Assembly: GCF_042650565.1 (NCBI RefSeq)
Contig: NZ_JBHSBH010000005.1
Coordinates: 124,001 to 188,000 of the forward strand
Direction of reading: 5' to 3'
Length of the DNA stretch: 64,000 nucleotides
DNA from: Nocardiopsis_B sediminis
Lineage (GTDB): Bacteria; Actinomycetota; Actinomycetes; Streptosporangiales; Streptosporangiaceae
Part shown: positions 23,489-31,212 of the stretch, piece by piece
Position numbering within the stretch: the stretch's first letter is position 1
Layout: the number at the start of each line of letters is the position of its first letter
Program-made: the position numbers and the translations under genes
The notes under the pieces: model-generated
Told to the model about the DNA's origin: nothing
Database searches by the model: none
The model's input: only the letters and a program-made list of their open reading frames with translations

Positions 23489-25890
23489 TGCCCGGCACCA
23501 CCGCCACCCCCCGCACCGGCCCGCCCGGACTGTCCGGTACCACCCGCGACGGCGTGGGCTCCAGCCCCCGCCGCCCCGACGGGACACTGAAGGTCACCGG
23601 CGCCTTCGCCTACTCCTCCGACATGTGGACCGAGGACATGCTGTGGGGGATGACACTGCGCAGCCCGCACCCCCACGCGCGCATCCGCGGCATCGACACC
23701 ACGCCGGCGCTGAAGCTGCCCGGCGTGTACGCGGTCCTCACCCACGAGGACGTGCCCGGGGACAAGCGTTACGGGCTGGAGCACCGCGACCAGCCGGTGC
23801 TGGCCTTCGGCAAGGTCCGCTACAAGGGCGAGCCGGTGGCCATCGTCGCCGCCGACCACCCCGAGACCGCGCGCCGGGCGCTGGAGCGGATCGCCGTCGA
23901 CTACGAGGTGCTGGAGCCGGTCTCCGACCCGCGGCGGGCCGCCCTCGACCCCGAATGCCCGCTGGTGCACGGGCCCGGGGAATCGCCCGAGCACCCGATG
24001 GGGGCCGGCAACGTCGTCCGCCACCAGCCCATCCGCACCGGGGACTTCGCCGCGGGCGCCGCAGTGGCCGACCTGCGGGCACGCGCCGACGCGGTGGTCA
24101 CCGGGGAGTACGAGGTCGGCATGCAGGACCAGGCCTTCCTGGGCCCGGAGTCCGGGCTGGCGGTCCCCGACGATGACGGCGGCGTCGACCTGCACATCGC
24201 CACCCAGTGGCTCCACGTGGACCAGAGCCAGATCGCGCCGTGCCTGGGCCTGCCCCAGGACAAGGTGCGGCTGACCCTGGCCGGGGTGGGGGGCGCGTTC
24301 GGCGCCCGCGAGGACCTGTCCATGCAGATCCACGCCTGCATGCTCGCGCTGCGCACGGGCCGGCCGGTGAAGTTCGTGTACAACCGCGAGGAGTCGTTCT
24401 TCGGCCACGTCCACCGGCACCCGGCCAGGATGCGCTTCGAGCACGGCGCGACGAAGGACGGCAGGCTGCTCTACGCCACCGCGGAGATCATCCTGGACGG
24501 CGGGGCCTACGCCTCGACCACCGCGGCTGTGGTGGGCGTGGCGTCCTCGCTGGGGCTGGGCCCCTACGAGATCCCGCACGCGTCGGTGGACGCCTACGGC
24601 GTCTACACCACCAACCCGCCGTGCGGGGCGATGCGCGGGTTCGGCGCGGTGCAGGCGTGCTTCGGCTACGAGTCGCAGATGGACCGGCTCGCCGCCGAAC
24701 TGGGGCTGCACCCGGTGGAGCTGCGGGTCCGCAACGCGGTGACGCAGGGGTCGCGGACCATCACCGGTCAGGTCATCGACGCGCCGATGCCCATGGCCGA
24801 CATGCTCCGGCGCGCCCGCGACCTGCCGATGCCCCCGGACCGCGACGCGCTCTCGGACCCCGCCGACCTGCGCACCCTGCCCGGGGGGCTGGCCGGCACC
24901 AGCCGCGGCGAGGGCGTGGTGCGCGGTGTCGGCTACGGGGTCGGGCTGAAGAACCTGTGCTTCTCCGAGGGCTTCGACGACTACTCCACCGCGCGCGTGC
25001 GCCTGGAGGTCATCGGCGGCGAGCCGGTGGTGCTCGTGCACACGGCCGCCGCCGAGGTCGGCCAGGGGCTGGTGACGATCAAGGGCCAGATCGCCCGCAC
25101 GGAGCTGGGGGTGGAGCGGGTGGTGATCCACCCGTCCGACACCCGGGTGGGGTCGGCGGGCTCGTCCTCGGCGTCGCGCCAGTCCTACATGACGGGCGGC
25201 GCGGTCAAGGCCGCCTGCGAGGCCGTGCGGGAGCGCGTCTTCGCCCTGGCGCGCGACCGCGGCCTGGCGGCGGGCGCGGACCGGGACGATGCGGACCTGT
25301 CGCTGACCGGGGGCAAGGTGGTGTCCGGGCGCGACGGCGTGCTGGTGTCGCTGGCCGACCTGGTCGGTGACGCGGTGATCGAGGAGACCCGCGAGTTCCA
25401 CCACCGCCCCACCGAGATGCTCGACCCGACTCTTGGGCAGGGCGCTTCGCACACCCAGTTCGGGATGTGCGTCCACCGGGCGGTCGTGGACGTCGACGTG
25501 GAACTGGGCCTGGTCAAGGTGGTCGCCCTGGACGCCGTGCAGGACGTCGGCAAGGCCCTGCACCCCCAGCAGCTCGCCGGGCAGATCCACGGCGGATCCG
25601 CGCAGGGCCTGGGGCTGGCGCTGATGGAGGAGATCCAGGTGGCCGACGGCGTGATCCGCAACCCGTCCTTCACCGACTACCTGATCCCGACCATCCTCGA
25701 CACCCCGCCGATGCAAGTGGAGGTCCTGGAACACCCCGACCCCAACGCCCCGTACGGCCTCCGCGGCGCCGGGGAGCCGCCCACCCTGTCGTCCACCCCC
25801 GCGATCGTGGCGGCCGTCCGGGCGGCCACGGGCCGCCCCCTCGCCCACGCCCCGGTCCGCCCGGAGGACATCGTGGGAATCGGACGGTAG
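23488..25890 (+). CDS. xanthine dehydrogenase family molybdenum-binding subunit
   Basis: An 800-residue large subunit of a molybdenum hydroxylase. The N-terminal a/b hammerhead domain contains KVTGAFAYSSDMW, and two molybdopterin-cytosine-type binding domains follow. Cofactor motifs are GVGGAFGAREDLSMQIH, GAMRGFGAVQACFGYE, AEVGQGLVTIK and SAGSSSASRQSYMTGGA. The catalytic Glu is E763 in GLRGAGEPPTLSS. It oxidises a purine or similar heterocycle with water as oxygen source. The ATG overlaps the deaminase stop (TGATG). It is the last gene of the operon, followed by a clear terminator. With PucR and the deaminase, xanthine is the likeliest substrate, but that is inference. Confidence 0.92.
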   Translation: MPGTTATPRTGPPGLSGTTRDGVGSSPRRPDGTLKVTGAFAYSSDMWTEDMLWGMTLRSPHPHARIRGIDTTPALKLPGVYAVLTHEDVPGDKRYGLEHRDQPVLAFGKVRYKGEPVAIVAADHPETARRALERIAVDYEVLEPVSDPRRAALDPECPLVHGPGESPEHPMGAGNVVRHQPIRTGDFAAGAAVADLRARADAVVTGEYEVGMQDQAFLGPESGLAVPDDDGGVDLHIATQWLHVDQSQIAPCLGLPQDKVRLTLAGVGGAFGAREDLSMQIHACMLALRTGRPVKFVYNREESFFGHVHRHPARMRFEHGATKDGRLLYATAEIILDGGAYASTTAAVVGVASSLGLGPYEIPHASVDAYGVYTTNPPCGAMRGFGAVQACFGYESQMDRLAAELGLHPVELRVRNAVTQGSRTITGQVIDAPMPMADMLRRARDLPMPPDRDALSDPADLRTLPGGLAGTSRGEGVVRGVGYGVGLKNLCFSEGFDDYSTARVRLEVIGGEPVVLVHTAAAEVGQGLVTIKGQIARTELGVERVVIHPSDTRVGSAGSSSASRQSYMTGGAVKAACEAVRERVFALARDRGLAAGADRDDADLSLTGGKVVSGRDGVLVSLADLVGDAVIEETREFHHRPTEMLDPTLGQGASHTQFGMCVHRAVVDVDVELGLVKVVALDAVQDVGKALHPQQLAGQIHGGSAQGLGLALMEEIQVADGVIRNPSFTDYLIPTILDTPPMQVEVLEHPDPNAPYGLRGAGEPPTLSSTPAIVAAVRAATGRPLAHAPVRPEDIVGIGR

Positions 25891-25893
25891 GAA

Positions 25894-25927
25894 CGGCGCC
25901 CGAAACCGGCGTTCGGGCGCCGCTTTT
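25894..25927 (+). terminator. intrinsic terminator of the xdh operon
   Basis: A perfect 11-bp stem (25894-25904 with 25912-25922) with a 7-base loop is followed by CTTTTC. It begins four bases after the Mo-subunit stop codon. Confidence 0.88.
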
Positions 25928-26024
25928 CGCGCCTCAATGTGGTCGGGCCACGGGATTGCCGTGTTCGCCCTCTCGGTGGGCACGTGTGTGCGAATACTGG
26001 TCCGCATGCACGTAAGGAGGCATG

Positions 26025-26627
26025 ATGAAAGTCATGAGCATCGGCAGGACGACACCGCACCAGCGCCTACTGACCGTCGACGACCTAGAGCGGATGCCCG
26101 ACGACGGGAACCGCTACGAGCTGGTCGACGGGCGGCTTGATGTGTCCCCGTCTCCCGCAACTCGGCACACGCTCATCCAGAATCTGCTCGTCACACACAT
26201 CGGCCTTACCGCCATACGACAGGGCTACGTGGCGCTGACCGACCCTGGCATCACATTCAACGCCGACCGGACCCACCACCGCCGTCCGGATGTCGCCGTT
26301 GTCCGAACCCAGGACATCGAGCACCCCAATCTCACCCGGCCTCCGGTCTTGGCGGTCGAAGTCGTGTCGCCGTCGAGCACACACCGTGACTACTGGATCA
26401 AGCGGAGGGAGTACGCCGATTTCGGCATCGAGTCGTACTGGATCATCAGCCCATCGCCGGACAAGACAGGGCTGCTCGAACTGCGCCTCGAAGACGGGGA
26501 GTACCACGAGGTCACCCAGGTCTACGGCGAAGAGGTCTTCGAGACCGACACTCCCTTCCCGATCAAACTCGTGCCCCAGTGGCTCGTCGCCGACGGCGCG
26601 TGGACGGAGCACATCGGTGGCGAGTGA
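26025..26627 (+). CDS. Uma2 family (DUF820) putative restriction endonuclease-like protein
   Basis: A 200-residue protein of the Uma2/DUF820 family, a PD-(D/E)XK nuclease-like fold. It starts with the family element LTVDDLERMPDDGNRYELVDG (given here as LTVDDLERMP and NRYELVDGRL). Candidate catalytic residues are E and D in RYELVDG, D in HHRRPDVAVV and the E-V-V motif VLAVEVVSPSSTHRD, then a Lys in WIKRREYADFGIESYWI. TAAGGAGG ends four bases before ATG 26025; ATG 26022 is also possible. The DNA is visibly less GC-rich than its surroundings. A paralogue follows directly. The family is abundant in cyanobacteria and actinomycetes, and its real role is unclear. Confidence 0.88.
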   Translation: MKVMSIGRTTPHQRLLTVDDLERMPDDGNRYELVDGRLDVSPSPATRHTLIQNLLVTHIGLTAIRQGYVALTDPGITFNADRTHHRRPDVAVVRTQDIEHPNLTRPPVLAVEVVSPSSTHRDYWIKRREYADFGIESYWIISPSPDKTGLLELRLEDGEYHEVTQVYGEEVFETDTPFPIKLVPQWLVADGAWTEHIGGE

Positions 26628-27209
26628 ATGATCATCGACGGAATGGAATCGCAACAAGGGCCACTCACCGTGGACACTGTGGAGGACATAGAGTGCTTCT
26701 ACGAACTCGTCAACGGTCGTGCCGAGATCCACGCCACACCGGAATCCTCCCACGCCCGGACCGTCCATCGGCTGGCGTTCCACCTGACGAACGGTGAACC
26801 GGAGGGCCGGGAAACCTTCACGCGCCCGGTCATCGTCCTCAATCGGGAGAGAACGCACTTTCGCCGACCCGACGTCGTGGTCATTGACCATTACCCACCC
26901 TTGGACGACTACATCACCACACCACCACTGCTGGCGGTGGAGGTCGTCTCATCGGACAGCGTCCTGCGCGACCATCACACGAAGCGGGGAGAGTACGCTG
27001 CGTTCGGCATCCCTTCATACTGGATCGTCACGGTCGGCCCATTCGCTCCGAGCATCCTCGAATTCCGCCTGGGCGGAACGGAGTACCGCTGTGTCGGCGA
27101 GGTCGTCGGCTCCGATGTCTTCGAAACCGATGCGCCCTTCCCGGTGAAATTGGTTCCCCATTGGCTCACCGCCGGCGGTCCCTGGATGGAGCACATCGGC
27201 GGCGAGTGA
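26628..27209 (+). CDS. Uma2 family (DUF820) protein, tandem paralogue
   Basis: A 193-residue second copy of the Uma2 fold whose ATG abuts the stop of the first (TGAATG), so the two are co-transcribed. Conserved elements recur: CFYELVNGRAEI, FRRPDVVVIDHY, LLAVEVVSSDSVLRDHHTKR and YAAFGIPSYWIV, and both end in MEHIGGE or EHIGGE. The first segment deviates (ELVNG instead of ELVDG, so the first acidic ligand is Asn), which may affect metal binding. Overall similarity shows a local duplication followed by divergence. Base composition is atypically low in G+C here too. A hairpin at 27227 ends the unit. Confidence 0.86.
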   Translation: MIIDGMESQQGPLTVDTVEDIECFYELVNGRAEIHATPESSHARTVHRLAFHLTNGEPEGRETFTRPVIVLNRERTHFRRPDVVVIDHYPPLDDYITTPPLLAVEVVSSDSVLRDHHTKRGEYAAFGIPSYWIVTVGPFAPSILEFRLGGTEYRCVGEVVGSDVFETDAPFPVKLVPHWLTAGGPWMEHIGGE

Positions 27210-27226
27210 CATCCGCCCCCCCATCA

Positions 27227-27253
27227 CCGCCCCGGCGCTCTCTGCCGGGGCGG
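27227..27253 (+). terminator. hairpin terminator after Uma2 pair
   Basis: A perfect 10-bp stem, CCGCCCCGGC with GCCGGGGCGG, and a 7-base loop begin 18 bases after the second Uma2 stop. The following 168 bases to the SDR start hold no gene. Confidence 0.75.
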
Positions 27254-27421
27254 CCCCGCTGCCCGGGGATCAGGGCGGCCAGCGGTAAGGTCGGTGCCGT
27301 TGAGGGGGTTGCGGGTACGCCGGATCCGGTGTAGCGCCGGGCGCGTGGCGCCGCCCCCGTGCGATGTACCGCGGGTGCCGGCGGGTAGCCGCCCCGTGAC
27401 CGATCGGAGAAGGGCCGCTTG

Positions 27422-28177
27422 ATGCCAGCGATGACCGTGTTCGTGACCGGAGCCACCACCGGGTTCGGGGCCGCCATTGCGCGGCGGTTCGCCGCGGACG
27501 GCCACCGGGTGGTGGCGACCGGGCGCCGCGACGAACTGCTCGCCGGGCTCGCCGAGGAGCTGGGCCCCAACGTGCTGCCGCTGCACCTGGACGTGCGCGA
27601 CCGCGCGGCGGTGGCGGAGGCCGTGGGGTCGCTGCCCGGCGCGTTCGCCGAGGTCGACGTCCTGGTCAACAACGCGGGCCTGGCCGCGGGCCTGTCGCCG
27701 GCGCACGAGGCCGACCTGGACGACTGGGAGCGGATGATCGACACCAACTGCACCGGTCTCGTCTACTGCACCCGCGCGGTGCTCCCGGGCATGGTCGAAC
27801 GCGGCCGCGGGCACGTGGTCAACATCGGGTCCATCGCCGGCACCTACCCCTACCCCGGCGGCAACGTCTACGGCGCGACGAAGGCGTTCGTGCAGCAGTT
27901 CAGCCTCAACCTGCGCTCCGACCTGCACGGCACCGGGGTGCGGGTGACCAACGTCGAACCAGGGCTGGCCGGGGGCACGGAGTTCTCCGCGGTGCGGTTC
28001 CACGGCGACCAGGACAAGGCCGACGCGGTCTACGCCGACACCGACCCGCTGCGCCCGGAGGACGTCGCCGACGCCGTGCACTGGGCGGTCGGGCAGCCGG
28101 CCCGGGTCAACGTCAACCGCATCGAGCTGATGCCGGTGGTGCAGTCGTCCGCCGCGCTGAACGTGTACCGGGGCTGA
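27422..28177 (+). CDS. ydfG: YdfG-type short-chain dehydrogenase (NADP 3-hydroxy acid dehydrogenase)
   Basis: A 251-residue classical SDR with close similarity along its length to E. coli YdfG, which oxidises L-serine, L-allo-threonine and 3-hydroxypropionate and reduces malonic semialdehyde. The NADP loop is TGATTGFG (residues 9-16), with Arg35/Arg36 in VVATGRRDEL favouring NADP. NNAG lies at 83-86, and the catalytic Ser137, Tyr150 and Lys154 are in NIGSIAGTYPYPGGNVYGATK-type sequence (NIGS, VYGATK). EPGLAGGTEFSAVRFHGD is the conserved YdfG tail. ATG 27422 has GGAGAAGGG upstream; ATG 27431 is possible. It appears monocistronic. Confidence 0.9.
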   Translation: MPAMTVFVTGATTGFGAAIARRFAADGHRVVATGRRDELLAGLAEELGPNVLPLHLDVRDRAAVAEAVGSLPGAFAEVDVLVNNAGLAAGLSPAHEADLDDWERMIDTNCTGLVYCTRAVLPGMVERGRGHVVNIGSIAGTYPYPGGNVYGATKAFVQQFSLNLRSDLHGTGVRVTNVEPGLAGGTEFSAVRFHGDQDKADAVYADTDPLRPEDVADAVHWAVGQPARVNVNRIELMPVVQSSAALNVYRG

Positions 28178-28308
28178 CGGACCGGGAACGCACCACGGCC
28201 GAATCCCGGCCGCACGGCGGCCGCACCCGAGGCACTCCGCGCCCGCACCCGCGGACACCGCCCGCACTCACGGACACCGCGCGCGACCGTGGCGGCGCTC
28301 CGCCGGTG

Positions 28309-28749
28309 TCAGGCGCCGTCGAGTGAAGTGAGGAAGCGGGTGGCCTCGGTCTCGCTCATGCCGGTCTCGGTCACGACCAGACGGATCGCGTCGACCTGGC
28401 GCCCCTGGGAGCGCAGGGCGCGGGCGCGCGCGGCCAGGTCGGCGCCGACGGGGGCAACGGTGCCGGGGCCCGCCACCTGGACCGGGAGCGGGCGTCCGTC
28501 CCGCAGGGCGTCGGCGAGGTCCTTGGCCTCCTTCAAGCCGAGGCCGGTCTCCTCGCGGATGCCTTTGATCGCGAGGATCTGCTTGCCCTGGCCGATCAGC
28601 GCCCGTGCGCGGACGATCGTGCCCTCGGTCACCGGCCGGGGCTGAACGGGCACGGCCGACGACCGTGAGGCGCGCAGGAGCACCTTGCCGGCGATGCCCG
28701 CCACAATGGCGGCGATGACGATCGCGGCCCACACCACTTGGCTGTCCAC
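28309..28749 (-). CDS. membrane-anchored protein with ribosomal L7/L12 C-terminal-like domain
   Basis: A 146-residue protein with one N-terminal TM segment (VVWAAIVIAAIVAGIAGKVLL, given here as VVWAAIVIAAIV and AGIAGKVLL). A cytoplasmic part follows with two L7/L12 C-terminal-type units: ILAIKGIREETGLGLKEAKD near residue 60 and VDAIRLVVTETGMSETEATR near residue 115. The KxxREETGLGLKEAKDL helix is the element by which bL12 contacts translation factors. Membrane-tethered L7/L12-like proteins of this size occur in actinobacteria, and their role is unknown. GTG 28749 is chosen because the TM segment starts four residues later; no good ribosome binding site is visible. It is divergent from the PH-like membrane protein and convergent with ydfG. 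Confidence 0.8.
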   Translation of the reverse strand: MDSQVVWAAIVIAAIVAGIAGKVLLRASRSSAVPVQPRPVTEGTIVRARALIGQGKQILAIKGIREETGLGLKEAKDLADALRDGRPLPVQVAGPGTVAPVGADLAARARALRSQGRQVDAIRLVVTETGMSETEATRFLTSLDGA

Positions 28750-28882
28750 GGCGTAGAGTCTAGACCGCCTGTCACCGAAGGCCCGACGCACTCCTCCGGC
28801 TCCCGTTCCACCGGCCTTGACCACGCCCCGGCCCGCACCCGTGAGCACGTCTGCCGCCCGCATCGGACGAAGGAACCGGACC

Positions 28883-29557
28883 ATGCCCCATCCGCCGTCG
28901 CAGCGCGTCGTCCGGACCGTGCGCCTGGGGTCGCCTCCGCCCCGCCGGATCGGCGACCTGGAGCTCCGCATCGCGGGCATCGTCGGCTTGGGATCGTTCG
29001 GCCTGCTGCTCACCGGGGCGCTGCTCACCCTCGTCGACATGGATCTCGACCGCGGCCGCCACCTGGCCGAGGCCCTGTGGGTGCGGAACCGGGCGCTGAC
29101 GATCACGACAGCGGTGTGCCTCCTGCTGTTGGCGGTCGTCGTCACCGCCTCCACCTGCGGCGTTCCGCGCACGCTCACACGCCGCGCGGTCGCGGTCGGC
29201 GATCTCGGGCTGGAGGTGGCCGAGCGGCCCGTGTGGCGGTTCCGGAGCCGCCGTGCCTTCATCGCCTGGGACGACGTGCACGTGATCGACGTATGGCGCT
29301 ACGGCGTCCGTGCGGCGGGCGCCCCTCGGCCCGCCAAACGGGTGGTGATCGACCTCTACCTGCACCGCGACGTCCCCGGCCTGCCGTCCTTCGCCGTGCG
29401 CACCCGTGCCGGCGGATTGCGGCTCGACGGCCGCCGCGGGATCGACGCCGGCACGCCCGTCGTGCGCATCGGGGGCGACGGCTCGGTCCCGGAGCAGGAC
29501 GTGCGCGAACTGGCCGAGACGATCGGCGGCGAGCGCCCGGACCTCCTCCACAGGTGA
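28883..29557 (+). CDS. membrane protein with PH-like domain
   Basis: A 224-residue membrane protein of unknown function. Two TM segments lie at about 27-50 (IAGIVGLGSFGLLLTGALL) and 70-90 (ITTAVCLLLLAVVVTAS). They are followed by a cytoplasmic domain with the alternating beta pattern of bacterial PH-like proteins (AVAVGDLGLEVAERPVWRFR, FIAWDDVHVIDVWR, KRVVIDLYL). The ATG has GAAGGA about nine bases upstream. It is divergent from the L7/L12-like protein and convergent with the XRE regulator. No enzymatic motif is visible. Confidence 0.75.
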   Translation: MPHPPSQRVVRTVRLGSPPPRRIGDLELRIAGIVGLGSFGLLLTGALLTLVDMDLDRGRHLAEALWVRNRALTITTAVCLLLLAVVVTASTCGVPRTLTRRAVAVGDLGLEVAERPVWRFRSRRAFIAWDDVHVIDVWRYGVRAAGAPRPAKRVVIDLYLHRDVPGLPSFAVRTRAGGLRLDGRRGIDAGTPVVRIGGDGSVPEQDVRELAETIGGERPDLLHR

Positions 29558-29584
29558 GCCCGGCCCTCCGCGGCGGGTCGCCGC

Positions 29585-30418
29585 TCAGTCGGCCGCCAGC
29601 GACGCCAGCAGCTCCACCGCCGCCTGGTCGGGGCTCTCGGGCTGGGCGGTGAAGACGGTGAGGAGCCTGCCGGAGCCGTCGGGGAGCGCCAGCGCCTGGA
29701 AGTCGAGCCGGACGCGGCCGACCCCGGGGTGGCGCAGGTCCAGGCACCCGGTGTCGCAGCGGACGCGGTCGCGCCCGCCCCACCAGGCGCGGAACTCCGG
29801 GCTGGTGCGGCGGAGCTCGCCGACGAGGGCGGAGGCCCGCGCGTCGTCGGCGTCGCCGCCCGCGAGCCGGCGCAGGGCGGTCACCATCAGCCGCGCCGAG
29901 GCGTCGGGGTCGATGAACCGGGACCGCACGGTCTCGTCGCGCAGCATCAGCCAGACCACGTTGCGCCTGTGCGCGGGCAGTTCGGCGAAGTCGGTGAACA
30001 GGGCGGCGGCCGAGCGGTTCCAGGCCAGCAGGTCCAGGCGGGCGTCGATGACGTAGGCCGGGGCGGGCAGGACGGTCTCCAGGAGGCGGTGGAGGAGCGG
30101 GGGCACGTCCTCGGCGGCTCCGGGGGCGTCGCCGGGGACCTCCACCCCGGCGAGCTTGGCCAGGTGGACGCGCTCGGCGGTGCTGAGCATGAGCGCGCGC
30201 GCCAGCGCCGCGATGACGCGTGGCGAGGGGCGGCTGCTGCGGCCCTGTTCCAGCCGCGTGTAGTAGTCGACGCTCACGCCGGCGAGCTGGGCCACCTCCT
30301 CGCGGCGCAGGCCGGGCGTGCGGCGGCGCCCGCTGTCGGGCAGCCCCGCTTCCATGGGGCCGATGCGGCCCCGGCGGGCGCGGAGGAAGGCCCCGAGGGC
30401 CGTCGCTGATTCAGCCAT
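29585..30418 (-). CDS. XRE family regulator with MmyB-like ligand domain
   Basis: A 277-residue regulator. The N-terminal XRE HTH (about 5-80) contains RRTPGLRREEVAQLAGVSVD and YYTRLEQGRSSRPSPRVIAA, the classic actinobacterial form. From about 105 on it is an MmyB-like PAS-fold ligand domain (APAYVIDARLDLLAWNRSAA, GRVRLDFQALALPDGSGRLL). In Streptomyces, MmyB and its relatives bind fatty acids and are usually divergent from an SDR or oxidoreductase gene. Here the nearest oxidoreductase is ydfG, 2 kb away. The ATG is upstream of no obvious partner, since the TetR gene on the same strand lies 72 bases upstream. Target unknown. Confidence 0.9.
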   Translation of the reverse strand: MAESATALGAFLRARRGRIGPMEAGLPDSGRRRTPGLRREEVAQLAGVSVDYYTRLEQGRSSRPSPRVIAALARALMLSTAERVHLAKLAGVEVPGDAPGAAEDVPPLLHRLLETVLPAPAYVIDARLDLLAWNRSAAALFTDFAELPAHRRNVVWLMLRDETVRSRFIDPDASARLMVTALRRLAGGDADDARASALVGELRRTSPEFRAWWGGRDRVRCDTGCLDLRHPGVGRVRLDFQALALPDGSGRLLTVFTAQPESPDQAAVELLASLAAD

Positions 30419-30490
30419 AGTCCATATGGTGCCCCGCTGCGGCGGCGGGATCCTGGTGTTGTCGGTCCCATGTTCGCCGCCGCGGGTCCT

Positions 30491-31129
30491 TCACGGCGCG
30501 CTTCGGGGCTCTAGGCCGGCGACCAGCTCGGTGACCAGGCGGGCGAGGGCGGTGTCGGTGAGGTACCCCTTCTGCGCGAGGTGGCCCGAGATCGCGAGGG
30601 TGATCAGGCCGTGCAGTGAGGACCAGGTGAGCAGGGCGAGGTCGTGGGGGTCGCCGGAGCGGATGTAGCCCGCCCGCTGGCCGTCGGCGAACACGGCGAC
30701 GCACATCTGCATCAGCGCGCCCGCGGCGGTCTTGAGCTCGCCGTCCTTGGTCTCGGTGAGGCGTTCGCCGAAGATCAGCCGGTAGTGCTCGGGCCGCTGG
30801 ATGCCCAGGCGGATGAAGGACGTGAACACGCGGTGCAGCATGGCCGGGGGGTCGCCGCCCGCCTCGAGCGCGGCGACGATCTCGTCGCGCAGCCGCCCGA
30901 CCTCGGCCACGGCGACGGCCGTGAGCAGGTCGTTCTTGCCCTGGAAGTGCCGGTAGGGCGCCGTTCTCGATACGCCGACGCGCTCGCCCACGCCGCGCAG
31001 GGTGACGGCGTCGGGCCCGCCCTCCCCGAGGAGCTTCGATGCGGCGGCGATGAGCCGGCTCCGGGTGTCGCCGGGCGGCGGCCCGGACGGGTCGGCCGCG
31101 TCGGTTTCCGGGGGATGAGCTGCGGGCAT
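30491..31129 (-). CDS. TetR family regulator of the second molybdenum hydroxylase
   Basis: A 212-residue TetR repressor. The HTH (about 25-70) is SRLIAAASKLLGEGGPDAVT, VGERVGVSRTAPYRHFQGK and NDLLTAVAVAEVGRL; the C-terminal domain matches the WHG-type TetR_C family (IRLGIQRPEHYRLIFGERL). It is divergent from the fused hydroxylase gene at 31213. The 83-base gap holds two perfect GTTGAC-N3-GTCAAC palindromes that overlap the promoter, so this protein very probably represses its neighbour and itself. The inducer is presumably the aldehyde or heterocycle oxidised by that enzyme, which is inference. Confidence 0.9.
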   Translation of the reverse strand: MPAAHPPETDAADPSGPPPGDTRSRLIAAASKLLGEGGPDAVTLRGVGERVGVSRTAPYRHFQGKNDLLTAVAVAEVGRLRDEIVAALEAGGDPPAMLHRVFTSFIRLGIQRPEHYRLIFGERLTETKDGELKTAAGALMQMCVAVFADGQRAGYIRSGDPHDLALLTWSSLHGLITLAISGHLAQKGYLTDTALARLVTELVAGLEPRSAP

Positions 31130-31151
31130 ACCGCGACACTACGGCAGGGCT

Positions 31152-31166
31152 GTTGACACCGTCAAC
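31152..31166. promoter_or_regulatory. TetR operator O1
   Basis: GTTGACACCGTCAAC is a perfect 6-bp inverted repeat with a 3-base spacer. It overlaps the -35 element TTGACA of the hydroxylase promoter. Confidence 0.8.
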
Positions 31167-31180
31167 GCAGCTGCTAGGTT
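31153..31180 (+). promoter_or_regulatory. promoter of the fused molybdenum hydroxylase gene
   Basis: TTGACA (31153-31158), a 16-base spacer and TAGGTT (31175-31180), a housekeeping-sigma type promoter. Both elements lie in or touch the twin TetR palindromes. A GGAGG ribosome binding site lies at 31200-31204. Confidence 0.6.
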
Positions 31181-31192
31181 GACGACGTCAAC
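31178..31192. promoter_or_regulatory. TetR operator O2
   Basis: GTTGACGACGTCAAC has the same arms as O1 with a different spacer. Its centre lies 26 bp from that of O1, and it covers the expected transcription start. Confidence 0.8.
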
Positions 31193-31212
31193 AGTCATCG
31201 GAGGTATCAACG

